Both the position numbers and the translations under genes were made by a program. From contig NZ_LQMW01000009.1 in assembly GCF_001541925.1 (NCBI RefSeq), positions 1 to 64,000 on the forward strand: a DNA stretch of 64,000 bases, read 5' to 3'. The notes under the pieces were generated by a model. It worked only from the letters and a program-made list of their open reading frames with translations. It was not told the DNA's origin and searched no databases. Below are positions 52,800 through 61,418 of this stretch, in pieces; the first letter of the stretch is position 1; every line of letters begins with the position of its first letter. This DNA is from Nitrosopumilus sp. Nsub (GTDB lineage Archaea; Thermoproteota; Nitrososphaeria; Nitrososphaerales; Nitrosopumilaceae).

Positions 52800-53836
52800 T
52801 CATTCCGAAGTGATTATTTTTGACACAACAATATTGCTGGAAATGGTATTTTCAACGGCATATGAAATTGAAGATAAATTTATGATCCCATAATCATATA
52901 ATCTAACAACAGACACCACAGTAGATAATTTGAACATATTTGTAAATTCTCGAAGTAATGAATTATACAAAAATAAATCAGATTTTCTATCAAATTCATT
53001 CATCATAACAATATCATCTGCTTCAGAAGGAATAATTTCAGAAAATTTTGTTTTAGATAACTCCATAAAACTACTTTTAAGATTTTCAGCAGAAATCATC
53101 TTGGATAGTAATTCATCACTATTACCAGAAATATGAGAAACTAACAAGTCATGAAGGGATTGTTCATTTAAATTCCAAAATTTTCCACGTACAATATTTG
53201 TGATATTATACAAATCAAATTCAGTTCCAAATAATTTTAACAGATTTAAATCCACCTTACTTTTGATACTATCAGCTAATTTTGATATAAAATTTTATCA
53301 AGATATGTGTCAATTACACCAATTTCACCCAAATCATTGTAAAGCACTACTGCTTTTTCAATATCGTTTCCAAAATTACAGGATTTTAAATTACTAATTA
53401 CTTCTTCAACATTTTTTGAAGTTAAAGTTTTCAGTGTAACATCTCTACGTGGAATTAATTCTTCAGTCTTTAATCCCATTGTAGATTCTATCTCAGATTG
53501 AGTTTTTCTCAAAATTTTTTCTTTAAGAAAATTTTTTAAATTTTTAAAATGAATTTTTAATAATAAGCCATTAGTAAATTTGAACCGCCTACAGAATTCA
53601 TCATGCAATACAATTCAGATTGTTTTCACCTAAAACTAATCTAAAGATTATTTGAAGTGTAAGGTTTTGGAATTTTCCGAATGTAATCAGAGTAAGAAGT
53701 ACTGTTTAAACGACTTGTAAATTCATCAAGGTTTCTAGATTCTGCTAATGTTTGAAATGTTTTTTTTTGAAAGTAATTTACCTTTTAAACTATATGCCTT
53801 TACAGTAGCGTATGTCATTAAGGACCCTACAACCAT
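52800..53836 (-). pseudogene. atpC: Broken A/V-type ATP synthase subunit C (AC39) gene
   Basis: Six segments in changing frames spell one subunit C. From 53836: YATVKAYSLKGKLLS; frame change at a run of nine A (53760-53768); AESRNLDEFTSRLNSTSY; change near 53650; FRLVLGENNLN; change near 53605; SVGGSNLLMAYY; change near 53560; KIHFKNLKNFLKEKI and YLDKILYQ; change near 53280; then LADSIKSKVDLNLLKLFG, DLYNITNIVRGKFWNL to 52800. Order and repeats fit the three-fold AC39 layout. The usual C-terminal KExE-NL motif is degraded. At least five indels make expression as one protein implausible, so an intact copy should exist elsewhere. Confidence 0.82.
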
Positions 53837-54002
53837 TGAACTCTAATGAAGAGTATGAATTTAAGAATTCCTCACGATTATCGAACATAGAGATGTGAAA
53901 ATTTCAAAAAGAAATGTAATTTTTACATTTAATTTAAAAATAATAAAAAAATAGACTGTTTAAGAAAACATAGATGAAATCTTAATTTAAAAATTCAATT
54001 GT

Positions 54003-54194
54003 CTACTCTAATTTTTTGACTTTTTGTGCTGCTGGGCCTTTTTGGCCTTCTCCGATTTCAAACTCGACTTTATCGCCTTCGTTAATGAATCCATCAACGT
54101 CAGATTTGTGTACGAACATATCGTCGCCACTTTCTCTTTCGATAAAACCAAAGCCCTTAGTACGGTTGAACCATTTTACGGTACCTTGTTCCAT
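54003..54194 (-). CDS. csp: Cold-shock domain protein (Csp)
   Basis: The 63-residue single OB-fold protein has the RNA-binding motifs RNP1 KGFGFIE (13-19) and RNP2 DMFVH (25-29). Bacterial Csp proteins bind single-stranded RNA and act as RNA chaperones; they are rare in archaea but known in mesophilic thaumarchaea. Start ATG 54194 fits a leaderless transcript from the TATA-like box at 54217-54225. Its G+C at third positions appears higher than nearby genes, suggesting transfer or strong codon selection. Confidence 0.93.
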   Translation of the reverse strand: MEQGTVKWFNRTKGFGFIERESGDDMFVHKSDVDGFINEGDKVEFEIGEGQKGPAAQKVKKLE

Positions 54195-54216
54195 AAACTC
54201 TAAAACAATGTATTCG

Positions 54217-54225
54217 CTATATTAA
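54217..54225 (-). promoter_or_regulatory. TATA-like box for csp
   Basis: On the minus strand TTAATATAG is centred 26-27 bases before the csp ATG at 54194. Confidence 0.5.
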
Positions 54226-54243
54226 CTAAGGCATATTTTGATT

Positions 54244-54579
54244 CTAGAAATCTTTTGCAATATGGCCATTATCTTTTAACCACTCTACTTGTGGCAATGT
54301 GAATCTCCAAACAATATCACCACGTTCGTTATCATTAAAATCCCATGGAGCAATTATTACAATGTCATTATCTCGAATCCATACACGTCTCTTTAATTTT
54401 CCACGAATTCTACCTCTCCTAGTAACATTATCATCACATTTTATCATAACATTTTCTCCGCCCATCATTTTCAAGACTCGTCCAAACAATTCACCTTCTT
54501 CAGGAAGACGAATCTCTTTTAGTGCACTTTCATTTTTTACTTGACGCTTACCCACAAAAAGTCTAGATCTAGTAACCAT
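54244..54579 (-). CDS. eif1a: Translation initiation factor aIF1A
   Basis: The 111-residue OB-fold factor binds the A site of the small subunit in initiation. Family elements: EIRLPEEGELFGRVLKMMGGEN, IRGKLKRRVWIRDNDIVIIAPWDFN, and a C-terminal helical tail. It starts at ATG 54579. It is on the same strand as csp, 50 bases upstream, and both bind RNA through OB folds, though csp has its own promoter. Confidence 0.95.
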   Translation of the reverse strand: MVTRSRLFVGKRQVKNESALKEIRLPEEGELFGRVLKMMGGENVMIKCDDNVTRRGRIRGKLKRRVWIRDNDIVIIAPWDFNDNERGDIVWRFTLPQVEWLKDNGHIAKDF

Positions 54580-54652
54580 ATAACTGATGAGGTCTTAAAA
54601 AACTAAAACAAAAAGTAGAAGGAATTTTATCTATTTCAAGAATAAACAAGAT

Positions 54653-55216
54653 ATGGAGTTTAGATGTGTCGAAGAATGCTCTGATTGTTGCGTTAAAAGG
54701 GAATATTATCCAAATAAACAATTTGGAAAAATAGGCGTATTGATTTTACCAGATGAAAAAGAAAAAATAGAAAAAATTGCTGAAGACAATAAAATCAAAA
54801 TTAAAATTTTACCAAGGATAGGGGTCTCAGAAAATCCAAATCAACTTCCCACAGAAATTTTAGCATATCAATTAATTGGAATCGAAGATAATGGCAATAC
54901 GTGTCCCTTTTTAGATACTAAAAGTGGACAAAAATCAACTCATGGAGGTTATCCATGCAAAATATACAAAACCAAGCCACTTGCATGTAGTGCTTATCCA
55001 CTTATTGAATCAAATCCAATCACATTAGATGAAAAATGTAAATTTTGTAAAGAATGTGGAACTGCAAATCAAAATTTAGAATTTGAAACAGAGTCACTAT
55101 TAAAAATTAAAAACAATATGCAAACTAACGCAAGTCATATTTGGAGATATGCAACTGGAATTGGTGAAAGTGAAGATAAAGAAATAATCAAGAAAGGTTG
55201 GATTTTAGAAGAATAA
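54653..55216 (+). CDS. YkgJ-type cysteine cluster protein
   Basis: The 187-residue protein begins FRCVEECSDCCVK, the zinc or iron-binding cysteine cluster with Cys5, Cys9, Cys12 and Cys13. A second group includes CPFLD, YPCKIYKTKPLACSAYP and CKFCKECG. Such proteins bind iron-sulphur or zinc and have unknown activity. It is divergent from aIF1A and convergent with the ADH gene. Confidence 0.82.
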   Translation: MEFRCVEECSDCCVKREYYPNKQFGKIGVLILPDEKEKIEKIAEDNKIKIKILPRIGVSENPNQLPTEILAYQLIGIEDNGNTCPFLDTKSGQKSTHGGYPCKIYKTKPLACSAYPLIESNPITLDEKCKFCKECGTANQNLEFETESLLKIKNNMQTNASHIWRYATGIGESEDKEIIKKGWILEE

Positions 55217-55223
55217 GTTTTGA

Positions 55224-56273
55224 TTAAGGATTAATTACTGCACGACCAATAATTTTTCTATTCTTTAGATCATCTAAAGCACCGGTTGCTTCATCCAAAG
55301 TATAATGTTTTGATACAATTGGATTGATAACACCTTGTTTTGCAAGTTCAATTAATTCAACCATGTCTTTGTAGTTTCCAGTATAAGCACCTTGAATTGT
55401 AATTGCCTTTAACGGTACAGAAACTAATGGTAAATCTACAGAACCACCAAACAAACCAACTAAGATAATATTTCCACGTTTCCTTACAACAGATAAAGCA
55501 AGTTTTACAGTTGGAGGTGCATTAACAAAATCAACTATACTATCAACACCCTTTTCATTACAGATAGACATAATTTTTTGTGATGCACCACTTTCTTTTG
55601 TGTTAACAACATCAGTTGCACCCAATTCTTTTGCAGTTTTTAGTTTCTCATCATCAATGTCTGCACAAATGATTTTACATTTTGCCATATGGCTTGCAAT
55701 CTGAACACCCATCAAACCTAAACCACCTGCACCTACAATCAAAATTGATTCAGGGTTATTTACTAATGCTTTCTTGACTGCAGTATAAGCAGTTAATCCA
55801 GAGCATGCTAGTGAAGATGCTGAATCAGGATCGACATCACCTATATTTGCTAAAAATTTGTAATCAGGAACAATAACTTTTTCAGCATATCCTCCATCTT
55901 GAAAAACACCTAATGATTTTGGAGTTTCACACAAATTTGTATCACCTTTTTCACAAGTTGGGCATTTTGCACATCCAATCCAAGGGTAAACTAAGACAGT
56001 ATCACCAATTTTCACATCCTTTACAGATTCACCAATTTTTTCAATAGTACCAACAACCTCATGACCAGGAGTAACAGGGAATTTTACACCTCTATCTGTT
56101 ACCTTCATGAATCCATCACCTGTATCATATCCACCTTCCCAAAGATGAAGATCACTGTGACAGACACCTGTGGAAATAACTTTGAGTAATACTTGAGTTC
56201 CAGTAGGATCAGAAATTTCAACTTGATTTAGTTCAAGTGGTTTATCAGGTTCAATAATTCGTGCTGCTTTCAT
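55224..56273 (-). CDS. Zinc-dependent alcohol dehydrogenase
   Basis: The 349-residue medium-chain dehydrogenase has catalytic zinc ligands Cys38 (GVCHSD), His71 and Glu72 (GHEVVG), structural zinc cysteines at 101, 104, 107 and 115 (CAKCPTCEKGDTNLC), and a Rossmann start VGAGGLGLMG. It would oxidise primary or secondary alcohols with NAD(P). It stands alone. The stop is seven bases past the YkgJ-type gene end on the opposite strand. Confidence 0.92.
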   Translation of the reverse strand: MKAARIIEPDKPLELNQVEISDPTGTQVLLKVISTGVCHSDLHLWEGGYDTGDGFMKVTDRGVKFPVTPGHEVVGTIEKIGESVKDVKIGDTVLVYPWIGCAKCPTCEKGDTNLCETPKSLGVFQDGGYAEKVIVPDYKFLANIGDVDPDSASSLACSGLTAYTAVKKALVNNPESILIVGAGGLGLMGVQIASHMAKCKIICADIDDEKLKTAKELGATDVVNTKESGASQKIMSICNEKGVDSIVDFVNAPPTVKLALSVVRKRGNIILVGLFGGSVDLPLVSVPLKAITIQGAYTGNYKDMVELIELAKQGVINPIVSKHYTLDEATGALDDLKNRKIIGRAVINP

Positions 56274-56367
56274 AAAATGAATTCATTATTTTGCAATATA
56301 AGAGTTGACTGGAAGTAAGAAAAAAGTAGAGTAATTAGATATTATGGAATAATAAAATAGTCAATTT

Positions 56368-57048
56368 GTGAATGAATCTAAAACACCAAACAGTATTTCT
56401 CAAGAACCAGTAAATATCCTATTCAATCCATCATCAGTAATTAAAAAAGATGTTTGGGAAATAGATCTAATTCAAATTTTGAATTTATTAATTAAGATTC
56501 TTGAAAAAACGGGGAAAAAGGATCTTAAAGTTGCTGGAATGGCAGCATTGTCGTCATCATTGATTTACAGAATGAAAGTAGAAAGTATTTTTGCATTACA
56601 AAGAGCAGCCATGGAGAAAAAACCAACTACACAACGAACCGATGTAGATATTGAATTAATCGATATTCCATACAGACATGAATCAACATATCCAGTTTCA
56701 TTAGATGACTTGTTGGGATTATTACAAAATCTCATCGGAACAATCGCAAACCCACAATCACGAAGAAATAAAAAATTAGACATTGAACCAATTGAAGCAC
56801 CGGATTTTCAGGAATATTTTATTTCATTAGAAAGTATTATTGGAAAATATGAAGAATTGATTATGAAAAAAATTGCAAGTAAAGGATTTGGATTACTCCA
56901 AGAAATTATCACAGATTTAGACCAAGTAGATTCAATCAGATGTTTCTTTGCAGCACTATTTTTAGCAAGAGACCAAAAAGTAGATTTGGAACAGCAAAAT
57001 GATGACATTAAAATTATACTCATGAGTGAACAACTAGAAGAAAAATGA
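56368..57048 (+). CDS. scpA: Segregation and condensation protein A (ScpA, kleisin)
   Basis: The 226-residue protein starts at GTG and has the kleisin pattern: an N-terminal SMC-binding helix region (WEIDLIQILNLLIKILEK) and a C-terminal winged-helix (LDQVDSIRCFFAALFLARDQKVDLEQ). It bridges SMC heads to form a chromosome-organising ring. It is paired with scpB 39 bases later. No smc gene is in the window. Confidence 0.85.
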   Translation: MNESKTPNSISQEPVNILFNPSSVIKKDVWEIDLIQILNLLIKILEKTGKKDLKVAGMAALSSSLIYRMKVESIFALQRAAMEKKPTTQRTDVDIELIDIPYRHESTYPVSLDDLLGLLQNLIGTIANPQSRRNKKLDIEPIEAPDFQEYFISLESIIGKYEELIMKKIASKGFGLLQEIITDLDQVDSIRCFFAALFLARDQKVDLEQQNDDIKIILMSEQLEEK

Positions 57049-57087
57049 AAGAAAGTTTAATGATATTCAAAAGGAGAATTTTTCAAG

Positions 57088-57666
57088 ATGGCAAGAGTTG
57101 AAAATATAATTGAAGCAACTGCAAGAATTGAAGCAGCTCTATATTCAGCAGGAAGACCACTGAGAATAGAAGATATCATTAGAGCGTCAGGCACAGAATC
57201 AAGAACAAAAACATTAGACTTGCTTGAAACAATTATGAAAAAAACAAGAACTGCATTCAAAGCATTAGAAATTGTAATTTTACCAGATGGAACATATGTA
57301 ATGCAATTAAAACCAGAATACAGTTCTACAGTTAAGAGATATGCATCAAAACCAGTTTTACCAAATGCAACATTAAAGACATTATCATATATTGCATACA
57401 TGCAGCCAATTGCATCTAAACAGCTTGTAGAAACTAGAGGTTCAGGAGTATATGCACATCTCAAAGAACTAAGACAATTAGACTATATCACTCATCAAAA
57501 TGTAGGAAGATTGAAAATTTATACAACTACTGAAAAATTCCAAAAATATTTTGGGATTAAAGGAGATGTCGAAGATCTCAAATCAAGATTATTTTCAAAA
57601 GTAAGAAAAACTGCAAGTAAAGGTCAAACAAACAGATCACTACAAATCACAGCAGAAAGTAAATAG
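57088..57666 (+). CDS. scpB: Segregation and condensation protein B (ScpB)
   Basis: The 192-residue protein has two winged helices typical of ScpB: IEAALYSAGRPLRIEDIIRA at the start and ATLKTLSYIAYMQPIASKQLVE, then GSGVYAHLKELRQLDYI. It dimerises and binds ScpA and SMC. The C-terminal basic tail (RKTASKGQTNRS) may bind DNA. It is followed by the S8e-SRP19 pair. Confidence 0.9.
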   Translation: MARVENIIEATARIEAALYSAGRPLRIEDIIRASGTESRTKTLDLLETIMKKTRTAFKALEIVILPDGTYVMQLKPEYSSTVKRYASKPVLPNATLKTLSYIAYMQPIASKQLVETRGSGVYAHLKELRQLDYITHQNVGRLKIYTTTEKFQKYFGIKGDVEDLKSRLFSKVRKTASKGQTNRSLQITAESK

Positions 57667-57732
57667 AAAAATTTTGATTTAAGGCTAATTTATGGCGTTT
57701 TGTATAAATTAGAGTAATTCAATTAATTTTTT

Positions 57733-58116
57733 GTGAGAAAATCAGTAGAAAATTTAGCAACCAGTAAAACAACGGGAGGAAGAAGAAGTCCACTTAGAAT
57801 TAGAAGAAAATATGAAACTGATAGATATCCAAATGAAGCAATTAATGGTGCTCAAGTTACAGTAACTAGAAGAGTTAGAGGAAATAATAACAAAGTAGCT
57901 TTGAAATCAATTGATTTTGTTAATTTAGCAAAAGGAGATTCCAAAGTAATTAAAACAAAAATTATCAAAGTTCTAGATAATGCAACAAACAACGATTACA
58001 GAAGAAGAGGAATCATCAGCAAAGGTGCAATTCTTGAAACACAAGAAGGTAAATGTAAAGTTGTTTCTAAACCAGGACAAACTGGAATAGCTAACGCAGT
58101 TTTACTCAAGGAATAA
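57733..58116 (+). CDS. rps8e: 30S ribosomal protein S8e
   Basis: The 127-residue protein starts at GTG. KTTGGRRSPLRIRRKYETDRYPNE is the highly conserved S8e N-terminus (outlined), and the end RRGIISKGAILETQEGKCKVVSKPGQTG matches. It binds the small-subunit rRNA. One base separates its stop from the SRP19 ATG, so they form an operon. Confidence 0.95.
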   Translation: MRKSVENLATSKTTGGRRSPLRIRRKYETDRYPNEAINGAQVTVTRRVRGNNNKVALKSIDFVNLAKGDSKVIKTKIIKVLDNATNNDYRRRGIISKGAILETQEGKCKVVSKPGQTGIANAVLLKE

Positions 58117-58117
58117 A

Positions 58118-58417
58118 ATGAAAGATTACGAGCACATCGTAATCTGGTTGGATTATTTTAACAAAAATTTAAAGAAATCAAAAGGTAGAAGATTAGGATT
58201 AGAAAAATGCATTTTTGATCCTTCCTTAAAAGAACTAATGGATGCAACAAAGGCAGCGGGTTATGAAATTACAGAATCTGAAGAAAAAGTAAGATTTCCA
58301 AGAAGACCATTTGTAAGGTCAGGCTATGTTGTGTTACCAAAAGGATCCTCTAAGACAATAATTCTTAACAAAATTTCACAAAAACTTATTTCAAAAAGAG
58401 CCAAGCAAACAAAATAA
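58118..58417 (+). CDS. srp19: Signal recognition particle protein SRP19
   Basis: The 99-residue protein binds SRP RNA and promotes SRP54 assembly. It shows IVIWLDYFNKNLKKSKGRRL at the start, the RRL-type RNA contact, and PFVRSGYVVLPKG with the basic tail. It is paired with S8e, and SRP54 lies at 49280. Confidence 0.92.
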   Translation: MKDYEHIVIWLDYFNKNLKKSKGRRLGLEKCIFDPSLKELMDATKAAGYEITESEEKVRFPRRPFVRSGYVVLPKGSSKTIILNKISQKLISKRAKQTK

Positions 58418-58496
58418 AATGAATTCTAGCTTTTAGCTAAAGTAAAGTTGACAGAAGTCTATGATAGTGTAAGCATTTCTAGTATTGTTAATTGCA

Positions 58497-58501
58497 GGAG
58501 G
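58497..58501 (+). promoter_or_regulatory. Shine-Dalgarno site deciding the gar1 start
   Basis: GGAGG lies 11 bases before the ATG at 58513. It is one of few strong ribosome-binding sites in a window where most genes look leaderless. Confidence 0.6.
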
Positions 58502-58512
58502 TAGGCGAAATA

Positions 58513-58761
58513 ATGCACCTAGCCGGTAGTGGCAGGGTAATCGTTCAACTTTCAAAAGAATTAGTTGAAGGACAAATACTCTGTGACAACAAAGGAACTA
58601 GAGTTGCAAAAGTAATGGAACTAATTGGTCCAATAAAAAGGCCGTTTGCATCAGCAACGCCCTTAACAAATAGTATCAACAAATTTGTTGGAAAACGTGT
58701 TTTCATTTTTGAGCAATCTACTGCAAATAAACCAAAAAAATTTAGGAGAAGAAGAAGATGA
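58513..58761 (+). CDS. gar1: H/ACA RNP protein Gar1
   Basis: The 82-residue protein from ATG 58513 has the Gar1 beta-barrel pattern: MHLAGSGRVIVQL, then CDNKGTRVAKVMELIGPIKRPFASA and a basic tail (KPKKFRRRRR). A GGAGG Shine-Dalgarno sequence at 58497-58501, with about 11 bases spacing, supports this ATG over the upstream TTG at 58492. Gar1 assists pseudouridine guide RNPs. Its stop overlaps the TFB ATG by four bases. Confidence 0.9.
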   Translation: MHLAGSGRVIVQLSKELVEGQILCDNKGTRVAKVMELIGPIKRPFASATPLTNSINKFVGKRVFIFEQSTANKPKKFRRRRR

Positions 58762-59714
58762 ACATATTACAAACCGAAAACTGTCCAGAATGTAAATCAT
58801 CATTAATCGATGATATGCAAAATGGCGAAATAATCTGTTCTGGTTGTGGAGTAGTTGTCGATGATCAGATTACAGATAGTGGTCCAGAAACAATAAGTTC
58901 GAATCTCGAAGATAAAATGAAGCTTGCAAGAGCAACAGGACAAACAACATATTCTCAACATGATTTGGGAATAACAACTGAGATTTCAATTAGTGCAAAA
59001 GACTTCAGTGGAAAAAGAATCAATCACGAAGTTGCAAACCAAATGAATCATCTCAGAAAATGGCAACAAAGAGTTAGAGTATCAACACCAAAAGAAAGAC
59101 GACTTGCAAATGTTTTAGCAAAAATGGGTGAAACATGTGAATCACTTAATCTTTCAAAAAATGTGTTGGAAACAACTTCAATGATTTATAGAAATTTGGA
59201 TGGACATATGGATGTCAAAGGAAAGTCTGTAGCTTGTATTACAGCAGCAACAATCTATATGGCATGTAAACAATGTAACGTCGTAAGATCATTAGAAGAA
59301 ATTTGCCGAGAAATTGTTCCAGCAAAAGATGTTAAATCAAAAACAAAACTTGCAGCAAGATATTATCGAACCATGGTAATGGAAATGGGAGCAATTAAAG
59401 CTCCAGTATTGACCATGGACAAATACATCTCAAAGATAGCAAATATGACACAGACTGAGGTTAGAGTAGAAAGACTAGCCTTAGAAATTGCAGAAAAGAC
59501 AAAAGACAACAGTATTTCAGATGGAAAATCTCCAAATGGAATTGCTGCAGCATATCTTTATGTCTCATCAGTACTACTTGGACAAAACGTTCTACAAAGA
59601 GACGTTTCAAGTATTGCAGGTGTAACAGAAGTTACTATCAGAAATAGATGTAAAGAGATTCTAACAAATCACAAACTCAAAATTACTTTGAGACCATCTC
59701 TGGCCAAATATTAA
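58758..59714 (+). CDS. tfb: Transcription initiation factor TFB
   Basis: The 318-residue TFIIB homologue has a zinc ribbon (Cys9, Cys12, Cys27, Cys30) and two cyclin-like repeats (about 110-210 and 215-310). VASITAA-type repeats read SVACITAATIYMACK and NGIAAAYLYVSS. It recruits RNA polymerase to TBP-bound promoters. ATG overlaps the gar1 stop. A run of 12 C (59717-59728) follows, then a T-rich stretch that may be a terminator. Confidence 0.95.
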   Translation: MNILQTENCPECKSSLIDDMQNGEIICSGCGVVVDDQITDSGPETISSNLEDKMKLARATGQTTYSQHDLGITTEISISAKDFSGKRINHEVANQMNHLRKWQQRVRVSTPKERRLANVLAKMGETCESLNLSKNVLETTSMIYRNLDGHMDVKGKSVACITAATIYMACKQCNVVRSLEEICREIVPAKDVKSKTKLAARYYRTMVMEMGAIKAPVLTMDKYISKIANMTQTEVRVERLALEIAEKTKDNSISDGKSPNGIAAAYLYVSSVLLGQNVLQRDVSSIAGVTEVTIRNRCKEILTNHKLKITLRPSLAKY

Positions 59715-59716
59715 CA

Positions 59717-59728
59717 CCCCCCCCCCCC
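59717..59728. repeat. Run of twelve C after tfb
   Basis: Twelve consecutive C bases are followed by TTTTCATTTTATT. Such a run is striking in AT-rich DNA and is prone to slippage and to sequencing error. Confidence 0.9.
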
Positions 59729-59778
59729 TTTTCATTTTATTAAAAATAGCCATTAGGATTAGCTAAATTTCGTCGGCA

Positions 59779-59788
59779 TTATATATAG
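59779..59788 (+). promoter_or_regulatory. TATA-like box for sufC
   Basis: TTATATATAG is centred 24-25 bases before ATG 59808, supporting it as a leaderless start rather than TTG 59802. Confidence 0.6.
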
Positions 59789-59807
59789 AAACAAAATTAT
59801 TTTGAAT

Positions 59808-60578
59808 ATGGCAGTATTAGAAATCAGAGATCTACATGTATCCAGAGAAGGTAAAGAAATCCTCAAAGGAGTCAATTTAAAAACAGGTCCTGGAGAAGTA
59901 CATGCAATTATGGGACCTAACGGTTCTGGAAAAAGTACATTATCTTACACATTATTAGCACACCCAAAATATGAAGTTACAAAAGGAGACATCCTATTAG
60001 ACGGCGAAAGTATTTTAGATTTAACTGCAGATGAAAGAGCAAAAAAAGGACTGTTCTTAGCATTTCAATATCCAACTGAAGTTTCAGGAGTAGGATTTTC
60101 ACATTTCTTAAGAACAGCATACAATTCGCTCAGTAAAGCAATGGAAGGGGATGACAGAGAAGTGTTCATTACGGTAAGAGAATTCCAAAAATATCTTAAA
60201 GAGAATTTGGAAAAAGTAGGATTAAGAGAAGAATTTCTTTCAAGATATCTTAATGAGGGATTTTCTGGAGGAGAGAAAAAACGTGCAGAAGTTTTGCAGA
60301 TGGCTGTGTTAAAACCTAAAATCTCAATTTTAGATGAGCCTGATTCAGGATTAGATATTGATGCAGTTCAATCAGTAGCTCAAGCAATTAGCAAAGTATC
60401 AACAAAAGATGCAACAGTAATCATTATCACTCACTATGCTAGAATTTTGAAATTCTTAGATAAATTAGATTATGTTCATGTATTTGCACAAGGCAAAGTT
60501 CTCGAAACAGGAGATGCATCTCTTGCAGATAAATTAGAAGCCGAAGGTTATGAATGGGCTTTAGAGAAAACTGCATAA
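59808..60578 (+). CDS. sufC: Fe-S cluster assembly ATPase SufC
   Basis: The roughly 256-residue ABC ATPase has Walker A GPNGSGKST (about residues 35-43), the SufC-type FSGGEKKRAEVLQM signature, and Walker B ISILDEPDSGLD with the SufC-type DSGLD. It powers the SufBCD scaffold that builds iron-sulphur clusters. No sufB or sufD lies next to it in this window. Confidence 0.95.
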   Translation: MAVLEIRDLHVSREGKEILKGVNLKTGPGEVHAIMGPNGSGKSTLSYTLLAHPKYEVTKGDILLDGESILDLTADERAKKGLFLAFQYPTEVSGVGFSHFLRTAYNSLSKAMEGDDREVFITVREFQKYLKENLEKVGLREEFLSRYLNEGFSGGEKKRAEVLQMAVLKPKISILDEPDSGLDIDAVQSVAQAISKVSTKDATVIIITHYARILKFLDKLDYVHVFAQGKVLETGDASLADKLEAEGYEWALEKTA

Positions 60579-60623
60579 AAATTATTAAAAATAAAAAATG
60601 TCAGAATTGAGAATAGGTTTTTT

Positions 60624-60632
60624 GTTTAAATA
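60624..60632 (+). promoter_or_regulatory. TATA-like box for the Cld-family gene
   Basis: GTTTAAATA is centred 26 bases before the ATG at 60654. Confidence 0.5.
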
Positions 60633-60653
60633 GGGTTTGAGAGATTAAAAATC

Positions 60654-61328
60654 ATGTCAGAAAGTAGAGAACAATATTTTTTCAATTTTTCGTTTTTCAA
60701 AGTTGATCCCAAATGGAGATGGATGGCAGATTTAGCAAAAGAAGAATCTGCAAAAGAAGTGGAAAATATCATTAGCAATTCAGGAATTATGTTTAGATCA
60801 TATTCTAATTTGGGATTAAGAGATGATGCAGATTTTTTGTTTTGGTTTGCAGCAAAAACAATAGAAGAGATACAAACAGTAATTGAAAAATTGTACAAAA
60901 CAGTTTTTGGAAAATATATTATTTCATCAATGACATATTTGTCATGCACTAGACCATCAATCTACGTACAAGAACAAAAGGCTCACGGTTTCATTACGGG
61001 AAACAATCCAAAAAAACATGTTATCGTCTACCCATTTACAAAAACAAGGGAATGGTATCTTCTACCAAAAGAAAAACGTCAAGAAATTATGGATGAACAT
61101 ATCGAAGTTAGTAAAAAATATCCACAAATAGTTCTCAATACAACTTATTCATTTGGAATACATGATGAAGATTTCATGTTAGCTTTTGAAGTGGACGAAA
61201 TTAGAGATTTCCAAGATTTAATCATGGATTTAAGAGAAACACAAGTTTCAACCTATGTAAAAAATGACATTCCCATGATTGTGTGTGTTAAAAAAGACAT
61301 AATTCCACTAATCACAAGTTTAGGCTAA
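60654..61328 (+). CDS. Chlorite dismutase-family haem protein
   Basis: The 224-residue protein has the two ferredoxin-like repeats of the Cld/HemQ family. Signatures include REWYLLPKEKRQEIMDEHIE and FGIHDEDFMLAFEVD with the likely haem ligand His170. Most non-bacterial members are haem-related or coproheme decarboxylases, not chlorite dismutases. No distinction is possible from sequence alone. Nearby haem or sirohaem genes at 62759-64000 fit a tetrapyrrole link. Confidence 0.87.
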   Translation: MSESREQYFFNFSFFKVDPKWRWMADLAKEESAKEVENIISNSGIMFRSYSNLGLRDDADFLFWFAAKTIEEIQTVIEKLYKTVFGKYIISSMTYLSCTRPSIYVQEQKAHGFITGNNPKKHVIVYPFTKTREWYLLPKEKRQEIMDEHIEVSKKYPQIVLNTTYSFGIHDEDFMLAFEVDEIRDFQDLIMDLRETQVSTYVKNDIPMIVCVKKDIIPLITSLG

Positions 61329-61418
61329 ATTCTTAAAACAAGATATCACGAATGCAAATCTCGGATAAACATAAATGATGAAATTGAAAATAAATAATGA
61401 AAATAAAAGGAGATAAAT

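Noticed and set aside
53260-53300. Programmed frameshifting in atpC
   Set aside because: At least five changes, mostly without slippery heptamers, are needed, which no known programmed event would supply.
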